Source: Granulibacter bethesdensis CGDNIH1 (lineage in GTDB: Bacteria > Pseudomonadota > Alphaproteobacteria > Acetobacterales > Acetobacteraceae). Taken from it: a stretch of 64,000 nucleotides of DNA. Under the pieces are notes generated by a model. The model was not told where the DNA came from and made no database searches. It saw nothing but the letters and a program-made list of their open reading frames with translations. Shown piece by piece: positions 11,357 to 21,157 of this stretch. A program made the translations under genes and the position numbers. The stretch covers positions 832,501-896,500 of the forward strand of contig NC_008343.2 of NCBI RefSeq assembly GCF_000014285.2, in the 5' to 3' direction. How positions within the stretch are numbered: position 1 is the stretch's first letter; each line of letters begins with the position of its first letter.

Positions 11357-14300
11357 TTATGGTTCAGCCGGCAATGGCAAAATCAGTCCACCCGGCTCAT
11401 CACTGTCAGCAGAAATACCGTCCAGAATCCACGGATGGCGGGTGCGCATATCGTTGATCAGATCTTCCTGATTCCGGCTTTTATTCGTCGTTGTACGAAG
11501 CATGGATTCGCCATGCACCCGATAAAATCCAAGAATTTTATCGAGATGTTTCCCATACCATCCATATTCAGCCATCCGGCACCACAGATCATAATCTTCC
11601 CAGCCCAGTGGCATGCGCTTATAGCCACCGATATGGGCCCATGCGGACAGCCTGATCAGAGCTGTTGCATCAATGAAATTGCCGGGTCGGAAGATGGCGG
11701 GATTATAATCCCGTGCACTGAAGATCCCGTCGCCATCGTCGAATTCCTGCAGGGACGGATAGACATAGGCTGCATCCGTATCCTTAATGGCTTCATAAAG
11801 CCGTACCGCGGCTTCCGGCATCAGCTTGTTATCGGCATCCAGTGGCAGCACGAACAGCGTTTCCGCGGCGTTGAAGCCGGCATTGCGCGTCAGGCTCAGA
11901 CCTTGATTCGTCTTGTTTTTCAGGAGCACTGCCCGGCCGAAGCGGGCGGCATTGGTTTCCATCCAGTAACGCACGACTTCCAGAGAATCATCGGTTGAAC
12001 AGTCATCAACAACAACCAGATGCAACTGCTCGACCGTTTGATCGCGGACAGATTCCAGCGCCTCCAGTATGTACTGACGATAATTGTAGACGGGAATGAT
12101 AACCGTCATTTCCGCATCCCGCAGGCTGTCATGAAAGAAGACAGTCTCTGTTTCGGGAATTTCCGGAAGCGGATGCGGCCATGCCTGCCGATGTTTTATT
12201 TCCCGCTCAAAGGCCCATGCCGCCGCACGGCCCGGGCGCAGCATCTGGTCAAGCCAGCCCGCCACAAGTTCGGTGCGCCCGTCAGGACCATAGCGCCAGA
12301 GCACATCGTGATATGCGGCCCGGGCCATATCCCGACGTGCGTCGGGATTATTGAGCAGTTGATCAAGCGCATCCGCCCATTCCTGCGGACTGTCTGCCAA
12401 CATACCGGTGACCCCATGGCGGATTGCGTCACGATATGGAACCGTCGGAGAAGCAATGGTTGGCACGCCGACAAGAGCCGCTTCGAAATACTTCAGCTCA
12501 CTCTTGGCCTCACAAAAAACGTTTCCGACTTCCAGCGGTGCCAGATTGATATCGAAACGGGCTATTTCCGTGGGGAGATTTTCGAGTGGCACCAGTTCGC
12601 GCCATTCAATTTGGTGCTCCATGGCATGCAGGTCGGGGAATTCCTCAATATCCATGGCCGGCCACGGACCACGCCGGAACAGAACCAGACGACGATCCGG
12701 ATCAGCCTTCAGGGCTGCCGCAACGATGGAAGCAATCTGGGCAAAATCTTTCTGATGAGTGCGGCTTCCCCCCGCATAGCCGATGCGGACCAGCGGCGTC
12801 TGTCCATGTATATGGCGTGTACGAACGGCGTTGCGTGATGTGCTCCATGTCGATTCCACAAAGCCATTCGGGATCAGGAAGGTGGCTTTCTGCCGCCGGT
12901 GCATTCTGGCGGCCATCGGCAGGGTTGGGGCTGTGCAGAAATCCGCAATGCGCATCATCTGCTGCACGCGGGAGAAGAGCCGCTTGACGTCTTTTTCAGC
13001 GTAATTTTGCGAGCGGATCCCGTCGATAATGTTCTTTTCTGCAAAAGCGGGTTCAAACATCAGATCGTCACAGTCGAATACGATCGGCAGCTTGCGACCA
13101 TTCGCACGGTGGAAAATAATTTCTGTATCAGGCGTCCATTGGCTGCGCCAAATATAGATAATATCAGCCTCGGCCATTTCGTGGCCGTCTCTGGCTTCGG
13201 GAATGGTGCAAATAGTAGCCCTGCCGCCCGCAGCGCGGATGGCATCGGCAAAATAAACGACCCGATAGAAATGCCCCGCCGTATGCGGCTCACCGGATAT
13301 ACACAGAACGTAGGGCTTACGTTTGTCGTCTGCAGTCAAGACTGGCGGCTGAATGACTTCATCCGGTTCGGAGGCATTGTCTGCTTCTGTGTCGTATTCC
13401 GCGATGACTGGTTCCGGCTCTTTGACAGGCGCTTCGGCATGAGAGGAGGGCGCTATCTGGCGCTGTTCGCTTCTGCCATGCAGCTCATAATGCTCCAGCG
13501 CCGTCAGACCGGCACTGATCGAATCCGGATAACGCCGGATATAGAACGTGGTAGAGAAATCTGGTCCGGGATCCCGTTCTTCCTGGGTTCCGTACAGAAT
13601 ATAATGGATAACCGGATCAGTTTTACTGCTATCGAGATCCTGATACGTATCCAGATACCAGCGCGCATCGAACAGAGGGCTATCCTTGATGATGCGGTAC
13701 GCCCGTTTGATTTTTTTTCTGTTGCGATATCGGACCATCAATGATGAAGGCACGATTTTTTGTATAACACTTGAAAATAACGAGCGCTGAGGCTGTTGCT
13801 GGGCGATGGCCAGGCGCATCCGCAGCAGGCCGGCTTCTTCCAGATGCAGATCCCGTTCACGCTGCAATGCCTGTGCATGGTTGGCGGCATCGGCGAGCTG
13901 TAGATGAGCATGCGCAATCTGATGATGGGCGTTATCCAGCTGCTGACGGATATTCTCGGATTGCTGGCCGGCATTCTGCAGGGCATTCCAGGTCTGTCGA
14001 AGCTCATGCTCCACCACGGCAAGTGTTTGCCTTGTATTGATCAGGGCAGCCCGTGTGGTGCCCCGTTCCTGTTCAACCCATTTCAGGCGCCGATATTGTT
14101 CGGCAATAATCTGATGATCTTTGGCAAAGCCTGCCTGAATATCCGCGATCTCAGCTTCCCGATGCTCCTTGAGCGCTTTCAGCTCGTCAAGCTGGGCGTA
14201 GATTTTTCTGTCCAGATCACTGGTATGGATAAAAAGACTTTCCGGCGTTTCGGGAAGAGGATCATCCGAAGCAATGGCCAGCAGGTAGGTCGCACGCGGC

Positions 14301-14992
14301 AGGCCGTTGGAGGCTTCAGCATGCAGGTCGCCACGGTGTTCGATCACCAGCGGCAGCGGACTGGCAGGTATTGCCAGTCCGGGCAAAGCCGGAATCTGTT
14401 CGGCTGCAATCGCGCTGCCAATGAAGGCGCGTTGTCCCATGGAGCGGACATGCCTGAAATTCGATAGCAGCAGGGAATGAAATTCAAGGCGTGTCAGCTC
14501 GTGCACATGGTGCGGGTTGGAGCCTTGGTCAGGGGGAGAATAAATATCACGTTCCGGGCTGGAAATGATCAACAGACCGCCCGGGCGCAGCACCCTGCGC
14601 AACTCGGCCATAAAAGATTGGTGGTCGTATAAATGCTCTATGGTTTCAAAAGAAACTATTCTATCAACTGACTGGTCCGGTAATGGAATGGCAATTCCAC
14701 TCCCTTCCATGAAAGTGAGGTTCGGGCGGCGATAGTGTAAACGAGAATGGGCAATGGCATCATGAGCGATGTCTACCCCGGTGACGGAGCGTGCTACCTG
14801 GGCCAGAATAGCCGTCCCATATCCTTCGCCAGAGGCAATATCGAGCACATCCAGCCCACGGCAGAAATGCCTGGCCAGATAATAGCGGTGCAAATGTTCA
14901 ATTTCGATGCGGCCAGAGACGGTCGAGGTAAAGCGCTCACCGGTAAATTCGAGACCATCGCTGGCTCGTTCCTGGCGGAAGATTTCTCCCAA
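11357..14992 (-). CDS. giant multidomain methyltransferase-glycosyltransferase
   Basis: 1211 aa with recognisable modules in order. A SAM-dependent methyltransferase (about 45-200) has glycine loop VLDIASGEGYG and motif VLRPGGLLIISSPE. A predicted coiled coil (about 265-395) follows. Next is a segment with FDARWYLDTYQDL and FYIRRYPDSISAGL (about 435-515), a tandem motif often seen in large polysaccharide glycosyltransferases. A GT-B type glycosyltransferase region (about 560-895) carries YFEAALVGVPTIAS. A GT2 domain (about 935-1190) has MTVIIPVYNYRQYILEALES and PLDADNKL. The modular plan resembles enzymes that build and cap O-antigen or glycan chains, where a methyltransferase and coiled-coil ruler set chain length. 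That role is inferred. It is divergent from the 1381-aa glycosyltransferase. Confidence 0.85.
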   Translation of the reverse strand: MGEIFRQERASDGLEFTGERFTSTVSGRIEIEHLHRYYLARHFCRGLDVLDIASGEGYGTAILAQVARSVTGVDIAHDAIAHSRLHYRRPNLTFMEGSGIAIPLPDQSVDRIVSFETIEHLYDHQSFMAELRRVLRPGGLLIISSPERDIYSPPDQGSNPHHVHELTRLEFHSLLLSNFRHVRSMGQRAFIGSAIAAEQIPALPGLAIPASPLPLVIEHRGDLHAEASNGLPRATYLLAIASDDPLPETPESLFIHTSDLDRKIYAQLDELKALKEHREAEIADIQAGFAKDHQIIAEQYRRLKWVEQERGTTRAALINTRQTLAVVEHELRQTWNALQNAGQQSENIRQQLDNAHHQIAHAHLQLADAANHAQALQRERDLHLEEAGLLRMRLAIAQQQPQRSLFSSVIQKIVPSSLMVRYRNRKKIKRAYRIIKDSPLFDARWYLDTYQDLDSSKTDPVIHYILYGTQEERDPGPDFSTTFYIRRYPDSISAGLTALEHYELHGRSEQRQIAPSSHAEAPVKEPEPVIAEYDTEADNASEPDEVIQPPVLTADDKRKPYVLCISGEPHTAGHFYRVVYFADAIRAAGGRATICTIPEARDGHEMAEADIIYIWRSQWTPDTEIIFHRANGRKLPIVFDCDDLMFEPAFAEKNIIDGIRSQNYAEKDVKRLFSRVQQMMRIADFCTAPTLPMAARMHRRQKATFLIPNGFVESTWSTSRNAVRTRHIHGQTPLVRIGYAGGSRTHQKDFAQIASIVAAALKADPDRRLVLFRRGPWPAMDIEEFPDLHAMEHQIEWRELVPLENLPTEIARFDINLAPLEVGNVFCEAKSELKYFEAALVGVPTIASPTVPYRDAIRHGVTGMLADSPQEWADALDQLLNNPDARRDMARAAYHDVLWRYGPDGRTELVAGWLDQMLRPGRAAAWAFEREIKHRQAWPHPLPEIPETETVFFHDSLRDAEMTVIIPVYNYRQYILEALESVRDQTVEQLHLVVVDDCSTDDSLEVVRYWMETNAARFGRAVLLKNKTNQGLSLTRNAGFNAAETLFVLPLDADNKLMPEAAVRLYEAIKDTDAAYVYPSLQEFDDGDGIFSARDYNPAIFRPGNFIDATALIRLSAWAHIGGYKRMPLGWEDYDLWCRMAEYGWYGKHLDKILGFYRVHGESMLRTTTNKSRNQEDLINDMRTRHPWILDGISADSDEPGGLILPLPAEP

Positions 14993-15087
14993 CCGCTTTC
15001 TCCTCTTAAAGATGCTTTGTTATTAAATATGCAGGTTAGCAAACCTGTATATTCCTGCCGTGACATGCGATCATGTGCAAGTGCGGT

Positions 15088-15115
15088 TCCTCCGACCATC
15101 CTGTTGGTCGGAGGA
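15088..15115 (+). promoter_or_regulatory. perfect hairpin enclosing the ribosome binding site of the next gene
   Basis: TCCTCCGACCA (15088-15098) and TGGTCGGAGGA (15105-15115) form an 11-bp perfect stem with a 6-nt loop. The right arm contains GGAGG and ends one base before the ATG at 15117. If the mRNA folds this way the ribosome binding site is paired, so translation would need melting of the stem. Alternatively it is an operator in the 124-bp divergent promoter region, where a second small inverted repeat lies at 15032-15047. Confidence 0.6.
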
Positions 15116-15116
15116 T

Positions 15117-18100
15117 ATGAACATTAAGGGCTTTTACACTTTGTCTGGCCAGCTATCGACGGAAGCAGAACTTGACCTTTTACGCGAAGAGCTGGCTCAG
15201 GCCAGGCTTTCAGAGGCTGAGTTAAGGGCGCAGGTGGCCGTCCTGACGGCTCAACTGGACATGGCTCGGATATCAGGTCTGGCCCGTCAGCAGGACCGCA
15301 GGCTGGATTGGGGGCGGCTGCGCAGAAAAATATCAAGGAATTTAAAGCGTTCCGCCGGCAGGCTACTGGGCAAACCACCCTCTCCATCGTCGGGCGGCCC
15401 TGGTGTGCCTGTTCTGCGGATCGACAAAGACACTTTCCGGGAGCAAGCCCGGCAGGAATTGGAAAGCTTTCTGGATTCGGAGGAACGCCTGGTTTTCTAT
15501 GGCGGTGAGACTCCGGACATCTCGATTTTGCTGGTGCTTTATAACCAGGCCCCCCTGACATACCGATGCCTGCGTTCGATCATGGAGCACGCTGCTCCTC
15601 TACAGGTGCGAGTCGTCATTGCAGATAATGCGTCGTCTGATGAGACATCGCGTCTGCTGGATCGCATTGATGGGGCGGTGATCCTCAGGAACAAGGACAA
15701 TCTGCATTTCCTGCGCGGGGTCAATCTGGCGGCGGACCATGCGGCGGGTCCGGGGCTGCTATTGCTCAACAATGATGCCATGCTGCGGCCGGGAACGTTG
15801 CAGGCGGCATGGAACGCATTGAACGCTGCACCGGATATCGGTGCGGTTGGCGGCCCCATCATTCTGCCGGACGGCACCTTGCAGGAAGCCGGAAGCATTA
15901 TCTGGAGCGACGGCACCTGCCTTGGCTATGGAAGGGGGCGCAACCCTCTGGAGGCGGAATTCCAGTTCAGGCGTGACGTGGATTACTGCTCCGGGGCTTT
16001 CCTGCTGGTGCGGAGAAAGGCGTTCGAGGCGTTGGGAAGGTTGGATACAGCCTTTGCGCCCGCTTATTACGAGGAAACCGATTTCTGCATGCGGCTGCGG
16101 GAAGCCGGATACAGAATTGTGTACGAACCTGATGCGGCGATCGATCACTTCGAGTTTGCCAGCGCGACCTCTTCCGCCTCGGCGCTGGCATTGCAGGCAA
16201 CCAACCATGAACGCTTCAGAACCCGGCATCAGCAGATATTGAAGCGCGAGCATCATGCTCCCGGAACCGATCCCCTGTTCGCCCGCGCCCGGGACAGTGG
16301 AAAGGGCCGTGTACTGGTTATTGACGACCGGGTTCCGTTTCCGTCCCTCGGCGCAGGCTATCCCCGCGCGGCAGAACTGACTCTGGCTCTGGTCGCGGAG
16401 GGCTGGTCGGTTACCTATTATCCGCTTCTGACCCCCAATGATTCCTGGGACGAGATCTACACTTTGTTCCCACGGGAAGTGGAAGTTGCCCTGAATGAAG
16501 GGGTGGATGGGCTGCGCCGTCTGATTGATAAGCGGGATGGCTATTACGACACGATTTTCGTCAGCCGCCCCCATAATATGCGGCTGTTTCTGGACCATAT
16601 TTCCACCCGCCCGTCTGCCCGCCTCATTTATGATGCGGAGGCGGTTTTCGCACAGCGCAGCATTCTCCAGATGACGCTGGAAGGTCATCCTCCCGGCGCA
16701 GCCAGACGAAAGGAGATGCTGGAGGCGGAAATGAGTATGGCCCGTCTGGCAGACCGTATCGTCACCGTCTCTCCGCATGAGAAAATTCTGTTCACGCAGG
16801 GAGGTTGTGCAGATGTCCATGTGCTGGGCCATGCACAGGCACCGGCCCCTACTGGAAACGGCTTCGATCAGAGATCGGGTTATCTGTTCGTCGGTGCGCT
16901 TGATGACGATCCGTCCCCCAATCTGGACAGTCTGCTGTGGTTTGCCAGCGATGTCATGCCTCTATTGACCAGAGCAATGCCGGAGAACTGGACCCTTCAG
17001 GTGGCGGGCCGTGCAGGCGCACGCCGTGCCAAGGCGCTACAGGGGCCTCGTATTGCCATATTGGGCAGAGTCGAGGATCTGGACGCATTGTACGAGACCG
17101 CCAGGGTTTTTATTGCGCCCACCCGCTATGCGGCTGGTATTCCCTTGAAAGTCTGCGAAGCGGCGGCACGCGGGGTTCCTGTTGTGGCCACTGCCCTGCT
17201 GGCGCGCCAGCTCGGTTGGACGCATGAGAAAGAGTTGCTGGTTGCCGATAACGCAGAGGAATTTGCAGACGCCTGCGCTCGTCTGTATCGGGACCAGGCT
17301 TTGTGGGAACGGCTTCGTCAGGCCGCCCTGAAGCGTGTTGAGCAGGAATACAGCCCCGATTTCTTCAGAAACCGGGTGGCGGAGATCATGTCCCCTGCCA
17401 TAGAGAGCCATGCTCTGCGGCATGTGCCGGATGCATGGCCTGCGATGGCTTCCGCACTGGTCAACACGGTGGCTGCGGATGGCAGGCAGGCGCCAGGCAG
17501 AATGGCAGTCGCCCGTTATCAGGCGTATCGTGCTCTGCGGCTTGTGCGGGGGGCCAGACAGTATGCAGTGCGGCATGGCCTGTCGAAAACGGTCCAGCGT
17601 GCGTGGCTTGAGATTCTGAAACGCGTCGGGAAGCGTAATTTCAGTCTCTGGAGCCAGTTTTACGATACGCTGGATGACAAGGACATTGCGGCCATCCATC
17701 GGCATATGGCCAACTTGGTGGAGCGTCCAACCTTCGATGTGCGTATGCGCTGGGATGGTGATGAGGCCACGCTGCGGGCTTGTGTGACGTCGCTGCAGGA
17801 GCAAGCATATCAGCGCTGGACGATGCTGCTGTTGTCAGCGCCCGATGTTTCTCCACTCCCTGAATGGTGGCAGGCGCTGGCGCGGGAGGACAGCCGATTC
17901 TCCTCATTGCTGCCGACCGGAAAAATAAGACGGCGTTTTTACACGGTGCTGCTGGAGCCGGGGGACCATTTACGCTCCCATGCCCTGTATCTGCTGGCGG
18001 CTGAAGCGGATCAGGCACCGGGTGCCGTCATGCTCTACACGGATGACGAGATTGCCGGGGCAGAGGTTCAACCGCATTTCTATCCGGAATGGTCTGAGGA

Positions 18101-19262
18101 AAGCCTGCGTGACCCCTGCGCGCTGGATGGTCTGGTGGCCATCAGAAGCGATCTGCTGCCTGATGGCGATCTGCTGACGGGGGCGCTGTGGCGGCATCGT
18201 GTGTGGGCGCAGGCGGTTGCTGGTTCTGAACCGTCAGAAGTAAGCCACATAGCCCATATTGCCATCCAGCGAAGGGTTCGGGCGGCCCCGGATCGGTCGG
18301 AATGGCTCGATACTCTTCAGGTGCAATGCCCGGACGGAGCACAGATTGTCGATGCACCGCATGGGCCGCGCATTGTCTATCCGCTGCCCATGCAGCCGCC
18401 GCTGGTCAGTATCATTATTCCCACCAAGGACCATGCGGCACTCGTGCGCCAATGCGTCGAAGGACTGCTTTACAGGACGTATTATCCTGCGATCGAGGTG
18501 ATTATCGTCGATAATGGCAGTGTCGAGCCTGCGACGGCGCGTGTTCTGAAGGCCCTTCAGGATGACGATGACCGCGTCTCGGTTCTGCGTGATGATGGCC
18601 CCTTCAATTATTCAGCCCTCAACAACAAGGCAGCCAGGCTGACGAAAGGCGAGGTCATCGCGCTCGTCAATAATGACATTGTGGTGAGGGAGCCGGACTG
18701 GCTGCGGGAGATGGTGTCCCAGCTGCTGCGACCGAATGTCGGGGTGGTGGGGGCCAAGCTGCTCTATGGGAATGGAACGGTGCAGCATGCCGGGGTGATC
18801 ACCGGCCTGCATGGCGGTGTGGCATCCCATGTTTTCCGGCAGAGTCCCCCCGATGCCGAAGGCTATGATCGTCGGCTTGTCCGTGTGCAGGATATGTCTT
18901 GCGTAACGGCGGCCTGCATGGTGATCAGGCGTGATGTGTTTGAAACTGTAGGGGGGCTGGATGAGAAAAACCTGCCTGTTTCCTACAATGACGTCGATTT
19001 CTGTCTGCGGGTGAAACAGGCTGGATGGCGTGTCCTTTGGACCCCTCATGCGGTGCTGGATCATCTGGAATCCATCAGCCGTGGTGAAGACACACAGCAA
19101 TCCAACGCCGAGCGTGCACATCGGGAGTATCTCTATATGCTGCGGCAGTGGGAGCATGTGCTGGGGCAGGATCCCACCTACAACCCCAATCTGTCATTGC
19201 AGACGGAGTTCACGCTTTCCTATCCGCCGCGTATCCGTAAGCCCTGGTATCGCTACAAGTAA
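15117..19262 (+). CDS. giant glycosyltransferase with three glycosyltransferase regions
   Basis: 1381 aa from the ATG at 15117. It begins with a short coiled coil (about 14-55). A first GT2 domain (about 135-370) follows, with ISILLVLYNQAPLTYRCLRS and LLLNNDAML as the metal-binding segment. A GT-B region (about 410-760) starts with VLVIDDRVPFPSLGAGYPRA and has KVCEAAARGVPVVAT. A linker follows, then a second GT2 domain (about 1090-1330) with VSIIIPTKDHAALVRQCVEG and VALVNNDIVV. Such arrays assemble heteropolysaccharide repeats such as rhamnan or O-antigen. A GTG at 15060 in frame would add 19 residues, but it would place the 15088-15115 hairpin inside coding sequence, so the ATG is preferred with moderate certainty. 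Confidence 0.87.
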   Translation: MNIKGFYTLSGQLSTEAELDLLREELAQARLSEAELRAQVAVLTAQLDMARISGLARQQDRRLDWGRLRRKISRNLKRSAGRLLGKPPSPSSGGPGVPVLRIDKDTFREQARQELESFLDSEERLVFYGGETPDISILLVLYNQAPLTYRCLRSIMEHAAPLQVRVVIADNASSDETSRLLDRIDGAVILRNKDNLHFLRGVNLAADHAAGPGLLLLNNDAMLRPGTLQAAWNALNAAPDIGAVGGPIILPDGTLQEAGSIIWSDGTCLGYGRGRNPLEAEFQFRRDVDYCSGAFLLVRRKAFEALGRLDTAFAPAYYEETDFCMRLREAGYRIVYEPDAAIDHFEFASATSSASALALQATNHERFRTRHQQILKREHHAPGTDPLFARARDSGKGRVLVIDDRVPFPSLGAGYPRAAELTLALVAEGWSVTYYPLLTPNDSWDEIYTLFPREVEVALNEGVDGLRRLIDKRDGYYDTIFVSRPHNMRLFLDHISTRPSARLIYDAEAVFAQRSILQMTLEGHPPGAARRKEMLEAEMSMARLADRIVTVSPHEKILFTQGGCADVHVLGHAQAPAPTGNGFDQRSGYLFVGALDDDPSPNLDSLLWFASDVMPLLTRAMPENWTLQVAGRAGARRAKALQGPRIAILGRVEDLDALYETARVFIAPTRYAAGIPLKVCEAAARGVPVVATALLARQLGWTHEKELLVADNAEEFADACARLYRDQALWERLRQAALKRVEQEYSPDFFRNRVAEIMSPAIESHALRHVPDAWPAMASALVNTVAADGRQAPGRMAVARYQAYRALRLVRGARQYAVRHGLSKTVQRAWLEILKRVGKRNFSLWSQFYDTLDDKDIAAIHRHMANLVERPTFDVRMRWDGDEATLRACVTSLQEQAYQRWTMLLLSAPDVSPLPEWWQALAREDSRFSSLLPTGKIRRRFYTVLLEPGDHLRSHALYLLAAEADQAPGAVMLYTDDEIAGAEVQPHFYPEWSEESLRDPCALDGLVAIRSDLLPDGDLLTGALWRHRVWAQAVAGSEPSEVSHIAHIAIQRRVRAAPDRSEWLDTLQVQCPDGAQIVDAPHGPRIVYPLPMQPPLVSIIIPTKDHAALVRQCVEGLLYRTYYPAIEVIIVDNGSVEPATARVLKALQDDDDRVSVLRDDGPFNYSALNNKAARLTKGEVIALVNNDIVVREPDWLREMVSQLLRPNVGVVGAKLLYGNGTVQHAGVITGLHGGVASHVFRQSPPDAEGYDRRLVRVQDMSCVTAACMVIRRDVFETVGGLDEKNLPVSYNDVDFCLRVKQAGWRVLWTPHAVLDHLESISRGEDTQQSNAERAHREYLYMLRQWEHVLGQDPTYNPNLSLQTEFTLSYPPRIRKPWYRYK

Positions 19263-19269
19263 GAGACTC

Positions 19270-21093
19270 TCAGCCTTGCTCAAGCTGTTCCTTGAGCAAG
19301 GCAATGTTCAGCCAGCGTTCTTCCGTCTCAGCCAGCGTTGCCTCGGTGGTGGCCAGTGCTTCTGATGTTTTCGAGAAGGTGGCCGGGTCTTTCCTGAACA
19401 GATCCGCATCCTCCAGCTTGCTTCGCAGCCGGGCGATCTCCTCTTCCAAAACGGCGATTTTGGCGGGCAACGTATCGAAAGCATGCTGGTCTTTATAGGA
19501 TAGCCTGCCCTTTGGTGACGGTGTTCTGGCGGCAGCCTGCGCCGGTTTGGTACGGAGAGCCGCCGGTTTTCCGGTCGTGCCGGATATGGGGGCATCGCCA
19601 ACGCCCTGACCGCGCTGCGCCACCATATCACTGTAGCCACCGGCATATTCCGTCCAGACGCCGTTACCTTCTGCGACCACGACGCTGCCGACAGTACGAT
19701 CCAGAAAATCACGGTCGTGGCTGACGATGATGACAGTGCCGGGATGATCGGCGATGATTTCCTGAAGCAGTTCCAGAGTTTCGAGGTCAAGATCGTTGGT
19801 CGGCTCGTCCAGCACCAGCAGATTGCACGGCTTGGCCAGTGCCCGGGCCAGCATAAGCCGCCCGCGTTCCCCACCTGACAGCACCCCGACCGGTGTGCGG
19901 GCCTGTTCCGGTTTGAACAGGAAATCCTTTATATAGCCGATGACATGGCGACTTTGGCCGTTGACGATGACCTGATCGCCGCGCCCTTCGGTCAGCGTAT
20001 CGGCAAGGGTACGGCTGTCGTCCAGACTGGCACGGCGCTGGTCGAGCGTTTCGACCACCAGATTGGTGCCCAGTTTGATCGTGCCGGTATCGGGTTCGAG
20101 CGTGCCGGTCAGGAGGGAGAGGAGGGTCGTTTTACCCGCGCCGTTGCGTCCGACGATGCCGATCCGGTCTCCGCGCAGAATACGCAGGGTCAATGTGTTG
20201 ATGATGGTTGTATCAGCGAAGCTTTTGGAGATGTCCTCGGCATCGATCACGATTTTGCCGGATAGCTGGGCATCCGCCGCGTTCATTTTGAGTGATGACT
20301 GGCCGGGTCTGGTCTCCTTGAACCGTGCCCGGAGAGAGTGAAGATCACCCAGCCGTTTCTGGTTGCGTTTGCGTCTGGCCGTCACGCCATAGCGGAGCCA
20401 GTCTTCTTCCATGGCGATCTTGCGGCCGAGTTTGTGATGATCGCGCTCTTCCTGCTCCAGCACCTGATCACGCCATTCCTCGAAATGGGAAAAGCCCTGA
20501 TCCAGCCGACGGGTGATGCCGCCATCAATCCAGACGATGGAGCGGGAGAGATCGGTCAGCAGTTTTCGGTCATGGCTGATCAACACCAACGCGCCGCGCA
20601 TGGATTTCAGCTCGGCTTCCAGCCATTCGATGGCGGGGAGATCAAGATGATTGGTCGGCTCGTCCAGCAGCAGGATGTCGGGATCGGGGGCAAGCGCCCG
20701 CGCCAATGCGGCGCGGCGTACCTCCCCCCCGGAAAGGTTGACGGGCGTGCGCTCCCCAGCCAGCCCCAGCTGCTCCAGCAGATAGGCGGCACGATATGGG
20801 TCGTCGGAAGGGCCTTGCCCGGCTGTCACATAATCCAGCAGCGTAGCATGGCCGCTCAGATCGGGTTCCTGCGGCAGATAGCGCACAGTCGTGCCTGGCT
20901 GCACGAAACAGGTACCGCTATCCGGCTTCAGCAATCCGGCGGCGACCTTGAGGAAGGTGGATTTACCGGAACCGTTACGCCCGACCAGACATAACCGGTC
21001 ACCGGCAGCAACATTGAGTTCAGCCCCGGTCAGCAGCGGCGCGCTGCCCAAAGACAGATGAATATCGCTCAGAAGAAGAAGGGGAGGGGCCAT
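19270..21093 (-). CDS. uup: ABC-F ATPase Uup
   Basis: A 607-aa soluble protein with two ABC ATPase domains and no membrane segment. The first domain has Walker A GRNGSGKST and signature LSGGEVRRAALARAL. The second has Walker A GRNGAGKTT and signature LSGGERGRLMLARAL. The C-terminal 80 residues (SYKDQHAFDTLPAKIAVLEE onward) are the basic coiled coil that separates Uup from EttA and the other ABC-F groups. Members act on the ribosome or on branched DNA intermediates. An in-frame ATG at 21186 would add 31 residues and run close to otsA. The ATG at 21093 gives the usual N-terminus but lacks a clear ribosome binding site. Confidence 0.9.
   Translation of the reverse strand: MAPPLLLLSDIHLSLGSAPLLTGAELNVAAGDRLCLVGRNGSGKSTFLKVAAGLLKPDSGTCFVQPGTTVRYLPQEPDLSGHATLLDYVTAGQGPSDDPYRAAYLLEQLGLAGERTPVNLSGGEVRRAALARALAPDPDILLLDEPTNHLDLPAIEWLEAELKSMRGALVLISHDRKLLTDLSRSIVWIDGGITRRLDQGFSHFEEWRDQVLEQEERDHHKLGRKIAMEEDWLRYGVTARRKRNQKRLGDLHSLRARFKETRPGQSSLKMNAADAQLSGKIVIDAEDISKSFADTTIINTLTLRILRGDRIGIVGRNGAGKTTLLSLLTGTLEPDTGTIKLGTNLVVETLDQRRASLDDSRTLADTLTEGRGDQVIVNGQSRHVIGYIKDFLFKPEQARTPVGVLSGGERGRLMLARALAKPCNLLVLDEPTNDLDLETLELLQEIIADHPGTVIIVSHDRDFLDRTVGSVVVAEGNGVWTEYAGGYSDMVAQRGQGVGDAPISGTTGKPAALRTKPAQAAARTPSPKGRLSYKDQHAFDTLPAKIAVLEEEIARLRSKLEDADLFRKDPATFSKTSEALATTEATLAETEERWLNIALLKEQLEQG
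19273..19302. terminator. inverted repeat in the convergent gene junction, possible bidirectional terminator
   Basis: GCCTTGCTCAAG (19273-19284) and CTTGAGCAAGGC (19291-19302) form a perfect 12-bp stem with a 6-nt loop. It lies inside the last codons of uup and 11 nt after the stop of the giant glycosyltransferase. No T tract follows on either strand, so classic Rho-independent termination is uncertain. It may still block convergent read-through or protect the 3' ends. Confidence 0.45.
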
Positions 21094-21157
21094 GGCCCCG
21101 CTTTTACGCTCTGTATCAGTCGATTGGCGAGAGGGGTTGGTAATCGTATTCAGGCAT

